64,000 nt of DNA, taken from assembly GCA_964350895.1 (NCBI GenBank), contig CAYGMG010000001.1:33958-97957 (forward strand), given 5' to 3'. This document shows, one piece after another, positions 42,947-51,557 of the stretch. The stretch is from Pseudomarimonas sp964350895 (GTDB lineage: Bacteria; Pseudomonadota; Gammaproteobacteria; Xanthomonadales; Xanthomonadaceae). A program made the position numbers and the translations under genes. Under the pieces are notes generated by a model. That model did no database searches and had not been told where the DNA came from. It saw only the letters and a list, made by a program, of their open reading frames with translations. Numbering within the stretch: the first letter of the stretch is position 1; every line of letters starts with the position of its first letter.

Positions 42947-45106
42947 ATGATCAATGCGAAACCGCTGCTCTCCCTGGCAATCGCCCTGGCGCTCGGCGCG
43001 CCGCTCGGCCTGAGCGCCGAGACCACGGCTGGCGCCGACAGCTTCGAATCACGCGAGGTGAATCCGCTGCTCGCGCCGAGCACCCTGCCGCACGGCATGC
43101 CGCACTTCGACAAGATCCGCAACGAGCATTTCGCCCCGGCGCTTGAGCAGGGCATGCGCGAGCAGCTGGCCGAGATCGCCGCGATCGCCGACAGCCCGGA
43201 GCCGGCCAGCTTCGAGAACACCGTGGTCGCGATGGAGAAGAGCGGAGACCTGCTGCGCCGGGTCGGCGCCATCTTCGGCAACCTCAATGGCGCGCATACC
43301 AATCCCGAGCTGCAGAAGGTGGCCCGCGACTTCGCCCCGCGCTTCGCCGCGCACATGGATGCGATCACCCTCAACGACAAGCTGTTCCAGCGGATCAAGG
43401 GCCTCTACGAGCAGCGCGAGACGCTGGACATCGACGCCGAGTCCCGGCAGCTGATCGAGCGCTACCACACCGACTTCGTGCGCGCCGGCGCCCAGCTCGC
43501 CGAGGCCGACAAGGACACCCTGCGCGGCCTCAACGGCGAGCTGGCCAAGCTGCAGACCCAGTTCGGCCAGAACGTGCTGGCCGCCACCAATGCCTCGGCC
43601 GTCGCGGTCGACAGCAAGGAACGCCTGGCCGGGCTCTCGGCGGGTGCGACGGCGGCCGCCGCGGCAGCCGCCAAGGGCGCCGAGAAGATTGATGCAGGCT
43701 ACCTGCTGACCCTGCAGAACACCTCCGGCCAGCCGCCGCTCGCCGCGCTCGAAGACCGTGCCCTGCGCGAGCAGCTGCAGAAGGCATCGGTCGCCCGAGG
43801 CAGCGACGGCGGCGAGTACGACAACCGTGACCTGGTGAAACAGCTGGTGAAGCTGCGCGCGCAGCGTGCCGCCCTGCTCGGCTATCCCAACCACGCCGCC
43901 TACCAGCTGGAAGAGCAGACCGCCGGCTCGGTGGCCACGGTCAACAAGCTGCTTTCCGACCTGGCACCGGCTGCCGTGGCCAACGCCCGTCGTGAAGCGG
44001 CCGACATCCAGGCGGTGATCGACGCCGAAGGCAAGGACTTCAAGCTCGCAGCCTGGGACTGGTCGTTCTATGCCGACAAGGTGCGCCAGCAGAAGTACCA
44101 GCTCGACGCCGCCGCCCTGCGCCCCTACTTCGAACTCGACAACGTGCTGATCCGCGGCGTCTTCCACGCCGCCACCGAGCTGTACGGATTGACCTTCAAG
44201 GAGCGCCGCGACCTGCCGGTGTATCACCCCGACGTGCGCGTGTTCGAGGTGTTTGATGCCGACGGCAGCCGACTGGCGATCTTCCTCGCCGATCTCTATG
44301 CCCGGCCGAGCAAGCGCGGCGGCGCCTGGGCCAACGCCTACGTGCCGCAGAGCCATCTGCTCGGCAGCAAGCCGGTGATCGGCAATCATCTGAACATCCC
44401 CAAGCCGACCGAGGGCGAGCCGACCCTGCTCACCTTCGACGAGGTCACCACCCTGTTCCACGAGTTCGGCCATGCCCTGCACGGCATGTTCTCCGACGTC
44501 CACTTCCCGCGCTTTGCCGGCACCCAGGTGCCGCGTGACTTCGTCGAGTACCCCTCCCAGGTCAACGAAATGTGGGCGACCTGGCCGTCGATCCTGGCCA
44601 ACTATGCGGTGCACTACCAGACCGGCGAGCCGATCCCCAAGGCCCTGCTCGACAAGGTGCTGGCCGCCGAGCAGTTCAATCAGGGCTTTGCCACCACCGA
44701 GTACCTGGGCGCTTCGCTGATCGACCAGGCCTGGCACCAGATCAGCGCCGATGAAGTCCCCGAGGACGTGATCGCTTTCGAGGCCGCGGCGCTGAAGAAG
44801 CACGGTCTGGACTTCGCCCCGGTGCCGCCGCGCTATCGCACCACCTACTTCAACCACATCTTCGCCGGCGGCTATTCGGCCGGTTACTACTCCTACCTGT
44901 GGAGCGAAGTGCTGGATGCCGACAGCGTCGAGTGGTTCAAGGAGAACGGCGGTCTGAAGCGCGAGAACGGCGAGCACTTTCGCAAGACCCTGCTCTCACG
45001 CGGCGGCAGCAAGCCGGCGATGAGCCTGTTCCAGGACTTCCGCGGTCGCGCCCCGGATATCGCCCCCCTGCTCAAGCGTCGCGGACTGGCGCCGCCGGCG
45101 TCCTGA
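42947..45106 (+). CDS. dcp: peptidyl-dipeptidase Dcp (M3 family)
   Basis: 719 residues from ATG 42947, giving a signal peptide (LLSLAIALALGAPLGLSAE), so the enzyme is periplasmic. Zinc motif HEFGH at 505-509 with the downstream Glu in VEYPSQVNEMW; the M3 C-terminal GGYSAGYYSYLWSEVLDADS motif is intact. It removes C-terminal dipeptides from oligopeptides and clears signal-peptide or cell-wall fragments. Full length for Dcp (about 680-720). ATG 42911 would add 12 residues and break the signal peptide logic. Confidence 0.95.
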   Translation: MINAKPLLSLAIALALGAPLGLSAETTAGADSFESREVNPLLAPSTLPHGMPHFDKIRNEHFAPALEQGMREQLAEIAAIADSPEPASFENTVVAMEKSGDLLRRVGAIFGNLNGAHTNPELQKVARDFAPRFAAHMDAITLNDKLFQRIKGLYEQRETLDIDAESRQLIERYHTDFVRAGAQLAEADKDTLRGLNGELAKLQTQFGQNVLAATNASAVAVDSKERLAGLSAGATAAAAAAAKGAEKIDAGYLLTLQNTSGQPPLAALEDRALREQLQKASVARGSDGGEYDNRDLVKQLVKLRAQRAALLGYPNHAAYQLEEQTAGSVATVNKLLSDLAPAAVANARREAADIQAVIDAEGKDFKLAAWDWSFYADKVRQQKYQLDAAALRPYFELDNVLIRGVFHAATELYGLTFKERRDLPVYHPDVRVFEVFDADGSRLAIFLADLYARPSKRGGAWANAYVPQSHLLGSKPVIGNHLNIPKPTEGEPTLLTFDEVTTLFHEFGHALHGMFSDVHFPRFAGTQVPRDFVEYPSQVNEMWATWPSILANYAVHYQTGEPIPKALLDKVLAAEQFNQGFATTEYLGASLIDQAWHQISADEVPEDVIAFEAAALKKHGLDFAPVPPRYRTTYFNHIFAGGYSAGYYSYLWSEVLDADSVEWFKENGGLKRENGEHFRKTLLSRGGSKPAMSLFQDFRGRAPDIAPLLKRRGLAPPAS

Positions 45107-45114
45107 GCCATTCG

Positions 45115-45141
45115 CCACGGGGCGCCCAGGGCGCCCCGTGG
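45115..45141. terminator. bidirectional terminator-like hairpin
   Basis: A 13-bp perfect GC stem (45115-45127 with 45129-45141) lies exactly between the convergent dcp and TPR-methyltransferase genes. The practical loop is CCAGG after opening end pairs. No T-run on either side, so it may act as an mRNA 3'-end stabiliser as well as a terminator. Confidence 0.6.
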
Positions 45142-45142
45142 C

Positions 45143-46492
45143 TTATCCCGCGGAGCGCGATGCGAGTATCAGCCAAGCCTGCACCGGCTGACCTGACTCC
45201 TTGCGCAAGCTGATCGACTCCGCGACCGGACGTTCAAAGGCGGCCGAGCCCAGGCACTTCGTGACGTAGTCGACGTGATGCGCGTAGCGGCCAGCGCAGG
45301 TCAGCCGATAACCAGGCTGCCTGCTGACCTCAACGGTGAAAGCGATCCGCCCGCCCGGTCGTAGCGCGCCCGCGGCGGCACGCAGTACGCCTTCAAGCTC
45401 GCCGAAATAATTCAGCACATCCGCCGCCACCAGCAGATCGAAACAGGCGACGCGAGAGCCCAGCCAGGCTGCAAGCTCGCCCTCCTCCAGCTGGTCATAG
45501 CAGCCCTTTGCCCGCGCCTTGCTGAGCATCGGAAGCGAGAGGTCGACTCCTACCAGATGCCGGGCCAGCGGCCGCAGCAGCGGCCCGGCAAGACCGGTTC
45601 CGCAGCCTGCATCCAGCACCTGCAGATCGGCGCCCGGCTTGATCCCGGCGCGATCAAGTGCATCCACCAGGCACTGCGGACCGCGATAGTCGAGCAAGGC
45701 CAGCTGCCGCTCGAAGTCCTGGGCAAACTGATCGAATGTGGCCCGTACCACCTCGTCCGGCATGCGCGCCGGCAGCACGTCACCGTGCAGGGCCTGCAGC
45801 ATGAAACGAGCCGTGGTTCCGCTTGGATCCACCTCTGCCCAGCGCTGATAGGCGCGACGGGTCCGTGACATACGACGCCGCGACCACCAGTGGCGCTGTT
45901 CCTGCTGCAGGAGCAGGCGACACATGCTGTGGTGCGCCGCGAACAAGCCCGGCTGCAGGGCGATCGCCTGCTCGTAGCTGGCGATCGCCTCATCGATGCG
46001 CTTGGCGCAGGCTTCGGAATTTCCCTTGGCCATCCAGGCCAGCGGCTGCCGCGAGTCGATCGCCAGGGCCTTGCAGGCACTCGCACGGGCGTCCTCGAAG
46101 TGGCCCATGCGCCGCAGTGCGGCACTGAGGTTGGCGTAATGAAACCATTGCCCCGGCTGCTCGGCAATCAGCTCCTGGTACAGCGACGCCGCTTCCTCCA
46201 GCTGCTCGATATCGCTGAGCAGGTTGGCCAGATTCTGGCGAATGTCGCGATCGGCCGGCGCCAGCGCGTGCGCGCGCCGAAGCAGGCTCAGCCCGCGGAC
46301 GCTGTCGCCTTCCATGTGCTCCAGCACACCGAGCAGCTGCAGGCAGGGCGCACTGTCCGGCCGCTGCGCGAGCACCTGAAGGTAAGCCTCGCGAGCCTGC
46401 TGCCTGCGGCCCTCCTTGTGGGCGGCCAGACCCCGCGCAAACGTCTCGTTCAGGGCTTCTCCGCTGGCTCGGGATGCGCGAAACTTCGACAC
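45143..46492 (-). CDS. TPR-repeat class I SAM-dependent methyltransferase
   Basis: 449 residues. About 15-200 are five TPR units (for example EGRRQQAREAYLQVLAQRPDSAPCLQLLG and IDEAIASYEQAIALQPGLFAAH). The C-terminal methyltransferase has motif I LQVLDAGCGTGLAGPLL, an acidic motif (VGVDLS) and LLVAADVLNYFGE, then GALRPGGRIAFTVE. No export signal. The substrate is unknown; TPR-methyltransferases often modify proteins or glycans. It starts 5 nt before the stop of the preceding gene in the same direction (stop at 46497), so they may form an operon. Confidence 0.85.
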   Translation of the reverse strand: MSKFRASRASGEALNETFARGLAAHKEGRRQQAREAYLQVLAQRPDSAPCLQLLGVLEHMEGDSVRGLSLLRRAHALAPADRDIRQNLANLLSDIEQLEEAASLYQELIAEQPGQWFHYANLSAALRRMGHFEDARASACKALAIDSRQPLAWMAKGNSEACAKRIDEAIASYEQAIALQPGLFAAHHSMCRLLLQQEQRHWWSRRRMSRTRRAYQRWAEVDPSGTTARFMLQALHGDVLPARMPDEVVRATFDQFAQDFERQLALLDYRGPQCLVDALDRAGIKPGADLQVLDAGCGTGLAGPLLRPLARHLVGVDLSLPMLSKARAKGCYDQLEEGELAAWLGSRVACFDLLVAADVLNYFGELEGVLRAAAGALRPGGRIAFTVEVSRQPGYRLTCAGRYAHHVDYVTKCLGSAAFERPVAESISLRKESGQPVQAWLILASRSAG

Positions 46493-46496
46493 GCCG

Positions 46497-47294
46497 TCAA
46501 GGACAGGCAGCGACTTCGAATCCGTCGAACAGCAAGCCGCCAGCGGGGCCCGGCACGCGGGTGATCATCGCCTGCAGCGGCAGCGTGGCAAGGCCATCGC
46601 TCACCGACCAGCTGAGGGTCAGCACCGACGAAGCGCCAAGCGGTCGCCCGCTGACCTCACAGGCCAGGCTTCCCGCTGCCGGGGTGCAGTCACTGCGCAG
46701 CCCCGGGGCCATGCCTGAAAGCGGCGCACCGCCATCCTCGGCATGACTGAAGCTGGCGGTCAGCGCATCGCCATCCGGATCCTGGGCGAGAAATTCAATC
46801 GGCGCGATGGCCCGTGACACATCGGCCACCTGGCTTGGACAGACCACGGCGCCGTCGGGCGAGCGGTTCTGCGGGCAGCTGCAGGCGTACTTGGCCTGCA
46901 AAGGACGCACCGGGGGCATCACGACGGCATAGCCTGATTCGGCAAGCTCGGCGGCAATGCGGGTATCGCTGGCCATGCCTGCACGCGCGTCGAACGTGCC
47001 TGGTCGCCACCCCGACCCCGTCGCCGCCGCAGCGCAGCGTTGTGTATCGACATCGTAGTGCAGGCGCCGATCCGGACTGCGCATGGCAGCCCCGGCGCAA
47101 TGACGCAGGACATGCTCGCGGGCCAGGAGTCTACCCGGTGTCAGCGAGATCACCGCTGGCAGCGCGCCACCCTTGAGCGCCTCCGGCTGGAGCAAGAGCA
47201 GCGGGCCCGGCGCCTTGCCGAGCAGCGCCCCGGGCAGCAGAGCAAAGGCCGCTGTCAGAGCGGCCAGCCACAAGGCCCGATTTCCCCTGCGCAT
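46497..47294 (-). CDS. secreted protein with C-terminal FDGFE motif, unknown function
   Basis: 265 residues from ATG 47294, which opens a signal peptide (LWLAALTAAFALLPGALLG). Six or more cysteines, including ACSCPQ, suggest disulfides. The segment about 165-245 (IEFLAQDPDGDALTASF...LTLSWSVSDG) is cadherin/Ig-like, with a calcium-type DPDGD. It ends LLFDGFEVAACP; the FDGFE element recurs in two other secreted proteins of this window. Not recognised as a named family. Cotranscribed with the Hcp-like gene upstream (14 nt gap). Confidence 0.75.
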   Translation of the reverse strand: MRRGNRALWLAALTAAFALLPGALLGKAPGPLLLLQPEALKGGALPAVISLTPGRLLAREHVLRHCAGAAMRSPDRRLHYDVDTQRCAAAATGSGWRPGTFDARAGMASDTRIAAELAESGYAVVMPPVRPLQAKYACSCPQNRSPDGAVVCPSQVADVSRAIAPIEFLAQDPDGDALTASFSHAEDGGAPLSGMAPGLRSDCTPAAGSLACEVSGRPLGASSVLTLSWSVSDGLATLPLQAMITRVPGPAGGLLFDGFEVAACP

Positions 47295-47308
47295 GGGACG
47301 CTGCCTGA

Positions 47309-47884
47309 TCAGAACGGGGTGATCGACTTGTTGGTAGCGCGGCTGAAGGCAAAACACTGCTCAGCGCCGAGCACCCCGCCCTCGCCCACCGGTCGCTGAC
47401 AGTAGGAGATCGCCTCAAAATCCAGCGTCACGGATTCAAAAGGCTGGTCGCCCTGTGTGCCGCCGACGCTGAACGAGCTCAGAAGCACATTGCTCATGCG
47501 AATCTTGAGGAAGGGCTCGGACGCCGGACACGAAGGGGTGCAGACCGGGTACTCGCGATACTCCACCACGCCCGCGACCGGCTGGCCGGTCGCCACATGG
47601 CGGAACAGGTCCTCGGACGCCTCATCCGCCTGCTTGGTCATAGTGAAGTTCTGCAGGGACGGCGCGCTGGCGCTGCGGGGCCCCATGCCCGAGAAGCCCG
47701 TGATCGAGGTGGCTGCCCCCCAGCTCCAGGACAACACATCGATGCAACCCGCGTTCTCCTTGGAGTCATTCCCGCCGACGATGTTCGGATTGCACAGAAA
47801 CCCCGACTGCGCCGAAGCGGCACTGGCGTACAGTCCGAGCAGTCCAAGAAGATAGGCCCAGAAACGCTTGACCGGCTTTGCCAT
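47309..47884 (-). CDS. Hcp-like protein with a Sec signal peptide
   Basis: 191 residues from ATG 47884. The N-terminus is a signal peptide (FWAYLLGLLGLYASAASAQ). The mature domain resembles the Hcp tube-protein fold: SLQNFTMTKQADEASEDLFRHVATGQ and MSNVLLSSFSVGGTQGDQPFESVTLDFEAISY are characteristic. True type VI Hcp lacks a signal peptide, and no other type VI gene is nearby, so this is probably an exported Hcp-fold protein rather than a T6SS component. Several cysteines (FLCNP, AGCID, VCTPSC, SYCQ, QCFA) suggest periplasmic oxidation. Confidence 0.78.
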   Translation of the reverse strand: MAKPVKRFWAYLLGLLGLYASAASAQSGFLCNPNIVGGNDSKENAGCIDVLSWSWGAATSITGFSGMGPRSASAPSLQNFTMTKQADEASEDLFRHVATGQPVAGVVEYREYPVCTPSCPASEPFLKIRMSNVLLSSFSVGGTQGDQPFESVTLDFEAISYCQRPVGEGGVLGAEQCFAFSRATNKSITPF

Positions 47885-47984
47885 GACTCCCCCTAGATGT
47901 GCCCCGGGCGGGGGCGTGCGCCAGCTTACACCCAAGCGCGGACTCCGCGATGACGGGCCAGGCTTCTCGGGCTTTGCCGCCCGC

Positions 47985-48521
47985 TCAACGCATCCGCTGC
48001 GGCACGACGATGACGCTGCGCTCGCCGTCGGTGAGCTGGACTTCGCCTTCCTGGATCACGCAGTCAATCGTCATGTTGCGGGCGTGGAAGGGGGCCAGCG
48101 ACTCCGTGGCGCCGGGCGGCAGGCACCACACATCGAGTTTGTCCAGCCGCGCAAGACCGTCGGCGTTCTTCTCCCACCACGGCATGAAGGATCGCGGCGC
48201 GTAGCCGATCACCGCCACCGAATCGCTGCGCCCAGCGGCGCGGCGCAGCCGCGCTTCGTCAGGCTGGCCGAGTTCGATCCAGCGTTCGATGCGCCCGTCC
48301 AGGCTGTGCTGCCACAGATCGGGCTCGTCCTCGCTGCTGACCCCGCGGCCAAAGCGCAGCGCCTCGTCGGCGTAGAGCGCAAAGGCCAGCAGGCGGGTCA
48401 TCAGCCGCTCGACGGTTTCCGAGGGGTGTTGCGCCAGGGTCAGCGCATGACCGGCGTAATAGCCGCGGTCGATATCGCTGACCTGCAGCTGCACCTTGCA
48501 TACCGATGCCTTGAGTGCCAT
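47985..48521 (-). CDS. yaeQ: YaeQ family protein
   Basis: 178 residues. Clear family match: MALKASVCKVQLQVSDIDRGYYAGHALTLAQHPSETVERLMTRLLAFALYA, then LWQHSLDGRIERWIELGQPDEARLRRA. YaeQ proteins have a PD-(D/E)XK nuclease-like fold, but their role is not settled. Full length. Followed upstream by the YCII-domain gene in the same direction (5 nt between), so probably an operon. Confidence 0.92.
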   Translation of the reverse strand: MALKASVCKVQLQVSDIDRGYYAGHALTLAQHPSETVERLMTRLLAFALYADEALRFGRGVSSEDEPDLWQHSLDGRIERWIELGQPDEARLRRAAGRSDSVAVIGYAPRSFMPWWEKNADGLARLDKLDVWCLPPGATESLAPFHARNMTIDCVIQEGEVQLTDGERSVIVVPQRMR

Positions 48522-48526
48522 GGCGA

Positions 48527-48994
48527 TCAGGGCGCCTTCGCAGCGATGCGCTCGTGGACTTCACCGACCTGCATCAGCGCTGCGCTGGCATAGAGCGGCG
48601 TGTACTCGGCGACCATCTCACCGTTGACGATCACCGGATCGGTCTCGGTCCAGGCGCGGGCTTCGTCGACGCTGGCGGTGGCCATCAGGAACAGGCCGCG
48701 GCGCTGCGCATCATTGGCGCCGAACGGCCCGGCCACGGCCAGCTTCCCCTCCTTCGCCAACCGCCCCATGTTGGCGAAGTGGCCGGCGAACATCGCCTTG
48801 CGCGCCTCACCTTCGGGCATGGTCTTCGGCCCGGTCTTGAGGATCACCATCACGTAGGAACGCATGCCGTACTCATCGGCGCCGAGGCGCTGGGCGAGCG
48901 CGGGATCGGCAGGCACCCCAACGGCCGGCTCATCGGCCGCAGCCGGCAGGCCAACACACAGCAGGGCAGCAAGCAGGATCCTGAAACACGACAT
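48527..48994 (-). CDS. secreted YCII-domain protein
   Basis: 155 residues from ATG 48994, with GGAG 6 nt upstream. Signal peptide FRILLAALLCVGLPAAAD. The mature YCII (YciI-like) domain has MVILKTGPKTMPEGEARKAMFAGHFANMGRLAKEGKLAVAGPFG and DPVIVNGEMVAEYTPLYAS, with the conserved His of the active-site His-Asp type pair (AGHFANM). Family function is unresolved (ferredoxin-like fold). The signal peptide is less usual for YciI homologues. Confidence 0.85.
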   Translation of the reverse strand: MSCFRILLAALLCVGLPAAADEPAVGVPADPALAQRLGADEYGMRSYVMVILKTGPKTMPEGEARKAMFAGHFANMGRLAKEGKLAVAGPFGANDAQRRGLFLMATASVDEARAWTETDPVIVNGEMVAEYTPLYASAALMQVGEVHERIAAKAP

Positions 48995-49104
48995 GGCAGT
49001 CTCCTGACACGAAAGGGGGGCACAGGGTAACCGCGAAGCGCGTCCTTCGACCACGCGGCGTCAGCTCTGGTATACCGCACTCGGCCACTTCACCGACCCA
49101 GCCC

Positions 49105-49818
49105 ATGACTGACACCATCGACTGCCCCCAATGCGGCATCCGCCGCCGCGATCGGCTGACTCTGGGCTATCTTGCCGCGCGGACCCGACAGGAGCTGCTC
49201 GACCTCGATCGCGGCCTGCTGGCCACGTTCTGGCAGCTGCTGTGGCAGCCGCAACGGGTGACCCAGGCCTTCATCGTCGGCCAGCCGGCGCGCTATTACA
49301 GCCCGGCCCGCTACTTCGTCATCGTCATCGCGCTCAGCCTGCTGATCGGCGAGGCCAGCGCGCCGGTCCTCGACGAGGGCATGATCCGCGTCCTGCAGGG
49401 TGGGCTGCTTGCAGACCGCGCGAGCGCCGCGGCCTGGGTGTCGGACTGGAATGCCCTGCTCTATACGCCACTGATGTTCTGCCTAGCGCTGTGCCTGCGC
49501 TATTTTTTCCGCGCCCGCGCCCTGAACCTGGCCGAGCAGTTGGTGATCGCCACCTATGGCTGGTCCCAGCTGTTACTGGTCGGTCTGGCCGCGCTATGGC
49601 TCGGCCGCGGACTGCGTGAGCTTGGACTTCCATCGATCAACGCTGTCGTGACCCTGGCCTTGCCGCCCGTCTGGTGGCTGTTCTACTGCGCCCGGGTCCT
49701 GCGACTGAGCAGCCTGTTCGACTGGGTCCGGGCGATCACCGTCCCCGTGGCCGCGCTCGCCCTGTTCATGACCCTGCTGGCGACCGCCGCCGGTGTAGCC
49801 CGACATCTGATCGACTGA
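49105..49818 (+). CDS. DUF3667-like membrane protein
   Basis: 237 residues. It opens with a zinc-ribbon-like cysteine pair (DCPQCGIRRRDRLTLGYL), then a cytoplasmic segment (LLDLDRGLLATFWQLLWQPQRVTQAFIVGQPARYYSPARYF) typical of DUF3667, followed by about five transmembrane helices. Function unknown. It is divergent from the YCII gene. Confidence 0.75.
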   Translation: MTDTIDCPQCGIRRRDRLTLGYLAARTRQELLDLDRGLLATFWQLLWQPQRVTQAFIVGQPARYYSPARYFVIVIALSLLIGEASAPVLDEGMIRVLQGGLLADRASAAAWVSDWNALLYTPLMFCLALCLRYFFRARALNLAEQLVIATYGWSQLLLVGLAALWLGRGLRELGLPSINAVVTLALPPVWWLFYCARVLRLSSLFDWVRAITVPVAALALFMTLLATAAGVARHLID

Positions 49819-49932
49819 ACGGCCAGGTCCAGCGCGAGCCCTCCGCGACCCGTTCCATCGAGCCGGCCGGCACTGCCGCACGACCGGCAGTCGGCAATCG
49901 ATGCCCACGCCAGCCGTGGGGTCTACACTTCG

Positions 49933-51504
49933 ATGATGCGCCTTGCGAGCCTACTGCTGCTTATCGTCGCGCCCGCCCCGCTGGCGGCACAGTCCTTCTG
50001 CACCGCGGTCGAGGCCGAGCCGCTGGTCGCGCCCACCGTGGTCGGCAACGGCACCCCCGGCAGCATCAGCAGCGCGGCACTGCAAGCGGCACTGGATGTT
50101 GGCGGCCCGATCCTGCTCGATCAGGGCCCGACGCCGACTACCGTCGTGCTGGCCCAGACCCTGGTTGCCAGTCGCCCGACCGTACTCGACGGCGGCAGCC
50201 TCGTCAGCCTCTCCGGCGGCGGCACGCGACGCATCCTGAGCGTGACTAATCCGGACCCGCGCCCGGACGCGCCGCTGTTCACCGTCACCCTGCAGAACAT
50301 CACGTTGCGCGACGGTCGAACCAGTGGCGGGCGCGGTGGCGCCATCTACAAGGAACACGACTTCGAGTTCCCGCACAAGGTCAGCCTCAAGCTGGTCAAC
50401 TGCCTGTTCGAGAACAACCACGCGCCGCTCGACGGCAGCTCGCAGGACGATGGCGGCGGCGCCTTCTACGGCGAGCTACTGCAGCGCATATACATCGCCG
50501 GCTGCACCTTCCGCAACAACTCCGGCAGCAACGGCGGCGCGGTTTACTCGCTCGGCAGCCGCGAGATCAATATCGTCGACAGCCACTTCGAGGGCAATGC
50601 GGCGATCGGCAGCGGCGGCAACCCGGGCAATGGCGGCAATGCCGGCGCGCTGGGCGTGGACGGCGGCGACCGCCGCGTCGACGTTTGCCGGACGCGCTTT
50701 GTCGACAACACCAGCAATGCCTTCGGCGGCGGCTTCTTCAGCGTCATGTACGACGCCACCAGCCGCAGCCGCTTCGAAAACGTCGAGTTCCGCGGCAATC
50801 GTCAGCTAAGCGGGAGCGAACACAGCGGCGGTGCCTACATCCAGGACGGCCCCTGGGCCATGGAGCGGGTCAGCTTCATCAACAACGAGGCGCGCGGCTT
50901 CGGCGGCCTGTTCGTCGCCGGCAATGCGCCGGGTCTGATCCGCAATGGCAGCTTCGTCGGCAATATCGCCCGCGAGGGCCTGGGCGGCGCCATGGCGCTC
51001 ACCAGCAGCGCGCCGATCGAGATCATCAACACCACGATCGCTCACAACAGCGCCTTGTTCGCGGCGGGAATCAGCATCGGCAGCGGCAATCAGCTGCGGC
51101 TGGCAAACGTGCTGTTTGACTCCAACATCGGCACCAACGCCTTCAACGGCTGGTCGATGAACAACCCGGCCTCACTGGACGGCGGCGGCAACATGCAATG
51201 GCCGCAGCAGCGGGTGCTCGGTGGCCAGAACGGCGGCCAGGACGTGCGGGTCACGCCGACCGCGGTGTTTGCTGATGCCAATCTGCCCTTGCTGGCGGCC
51301 GACAACGGCGGCCAGGTGCCCACTCTGGCGCTGCCCGAGGACAGCCCGGCCCGCGACAGCGGCGTCGCCAGCGTCAGTGGTTCTAGCACTGTGGTACCCG
51401 CCATCGATGCTCGGGGGGCACCGCGCTTTGGCGCTGTCGACCGCGGCAGCTACGAGGTCCAGCCGACGACGCGAATCTTCAGCGACAGCTTCGAATCACA
51501 CTGA
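49933..51504 (+). CDS. secreted right-handed beta-helix protein with C-terminal F-x-D-S-F-E motif
   Basis: 523 residues; ATG 49933 or 49936. Signal peptide LASLLLLIVAPAPLAAQ. The body is a right-handed parallel beta-helix of short Asn/Gly-rich turns (NNSGSNGGAVYSL, EGNAAIGSGGNPGNGGN, NNEARGFGGLFVAGNAPG, NTTIAHNSALFAAG), like polymorphic outer-membrane or CSLREA-type proteins. It ends RIFSDSFESH, the recurrent short motif also seen in other secreted proteins here. Likely surface or extracellular; ligand unknown. A TACACT box (49924-49929) lies only 6 nt before the second ATG, so the mRNA may be leaderless. Confidence 0.82.
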   Translation: MMRLASLLLLIVAPAPLAAQSFCTAVEAEPLVAPTVVGNGTPGSISSAALQAALDVGGPILLDQGPTPTTVVLAQTLVASRPTVLDGGSLVSLSGGGTRRILSVTNPDPRPDAPLFTVTLQNITLRDGRTSGGRGGAIYKEHDFEFPHKVSLKLVNCLFENNHAPLDGSSQDDGGGAFYGELLQRIYIAGCTFRNNSGSNGGAVYSLGSREINIVDSHFEGNAAIGSGGNPGNGGNAGALGVDGGDRRVDVCRTRFVDNTSNAFGGGFFSVMYDATSRSRFENVEFRGNRQLSGSEHSGGAYIQDGPWAMERVSFINNEARGFGGLFVAGNAPGLIRNGSFVGNIAREGLGGAMALTSSAPIEIINTTIAHNSALFAAGISIGSGNQLRLANVLFDSNIGTNAFNGWSMNNPASLDGGGNMQWPQQRVLGGQNGGQDVRVTPTAVFADANLPLLAADNGGQVPTLALPEDSPARDSGVASVSGSSTVVPAIDARGAPRFGAVDRGSYEVQPTTRIFSDSFESH

Positions 51505-51557
51505 GCTGCGCCACCCCGGAGCGTTCATCCAGCGGCGCGAAAGACGAGCAGACCCGA

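Noticed and set aside
47309..47884. Type VI secretion system remnant
   Set aside because: The Hcp-like protein has a signal peptide and no other type VI gene is present.
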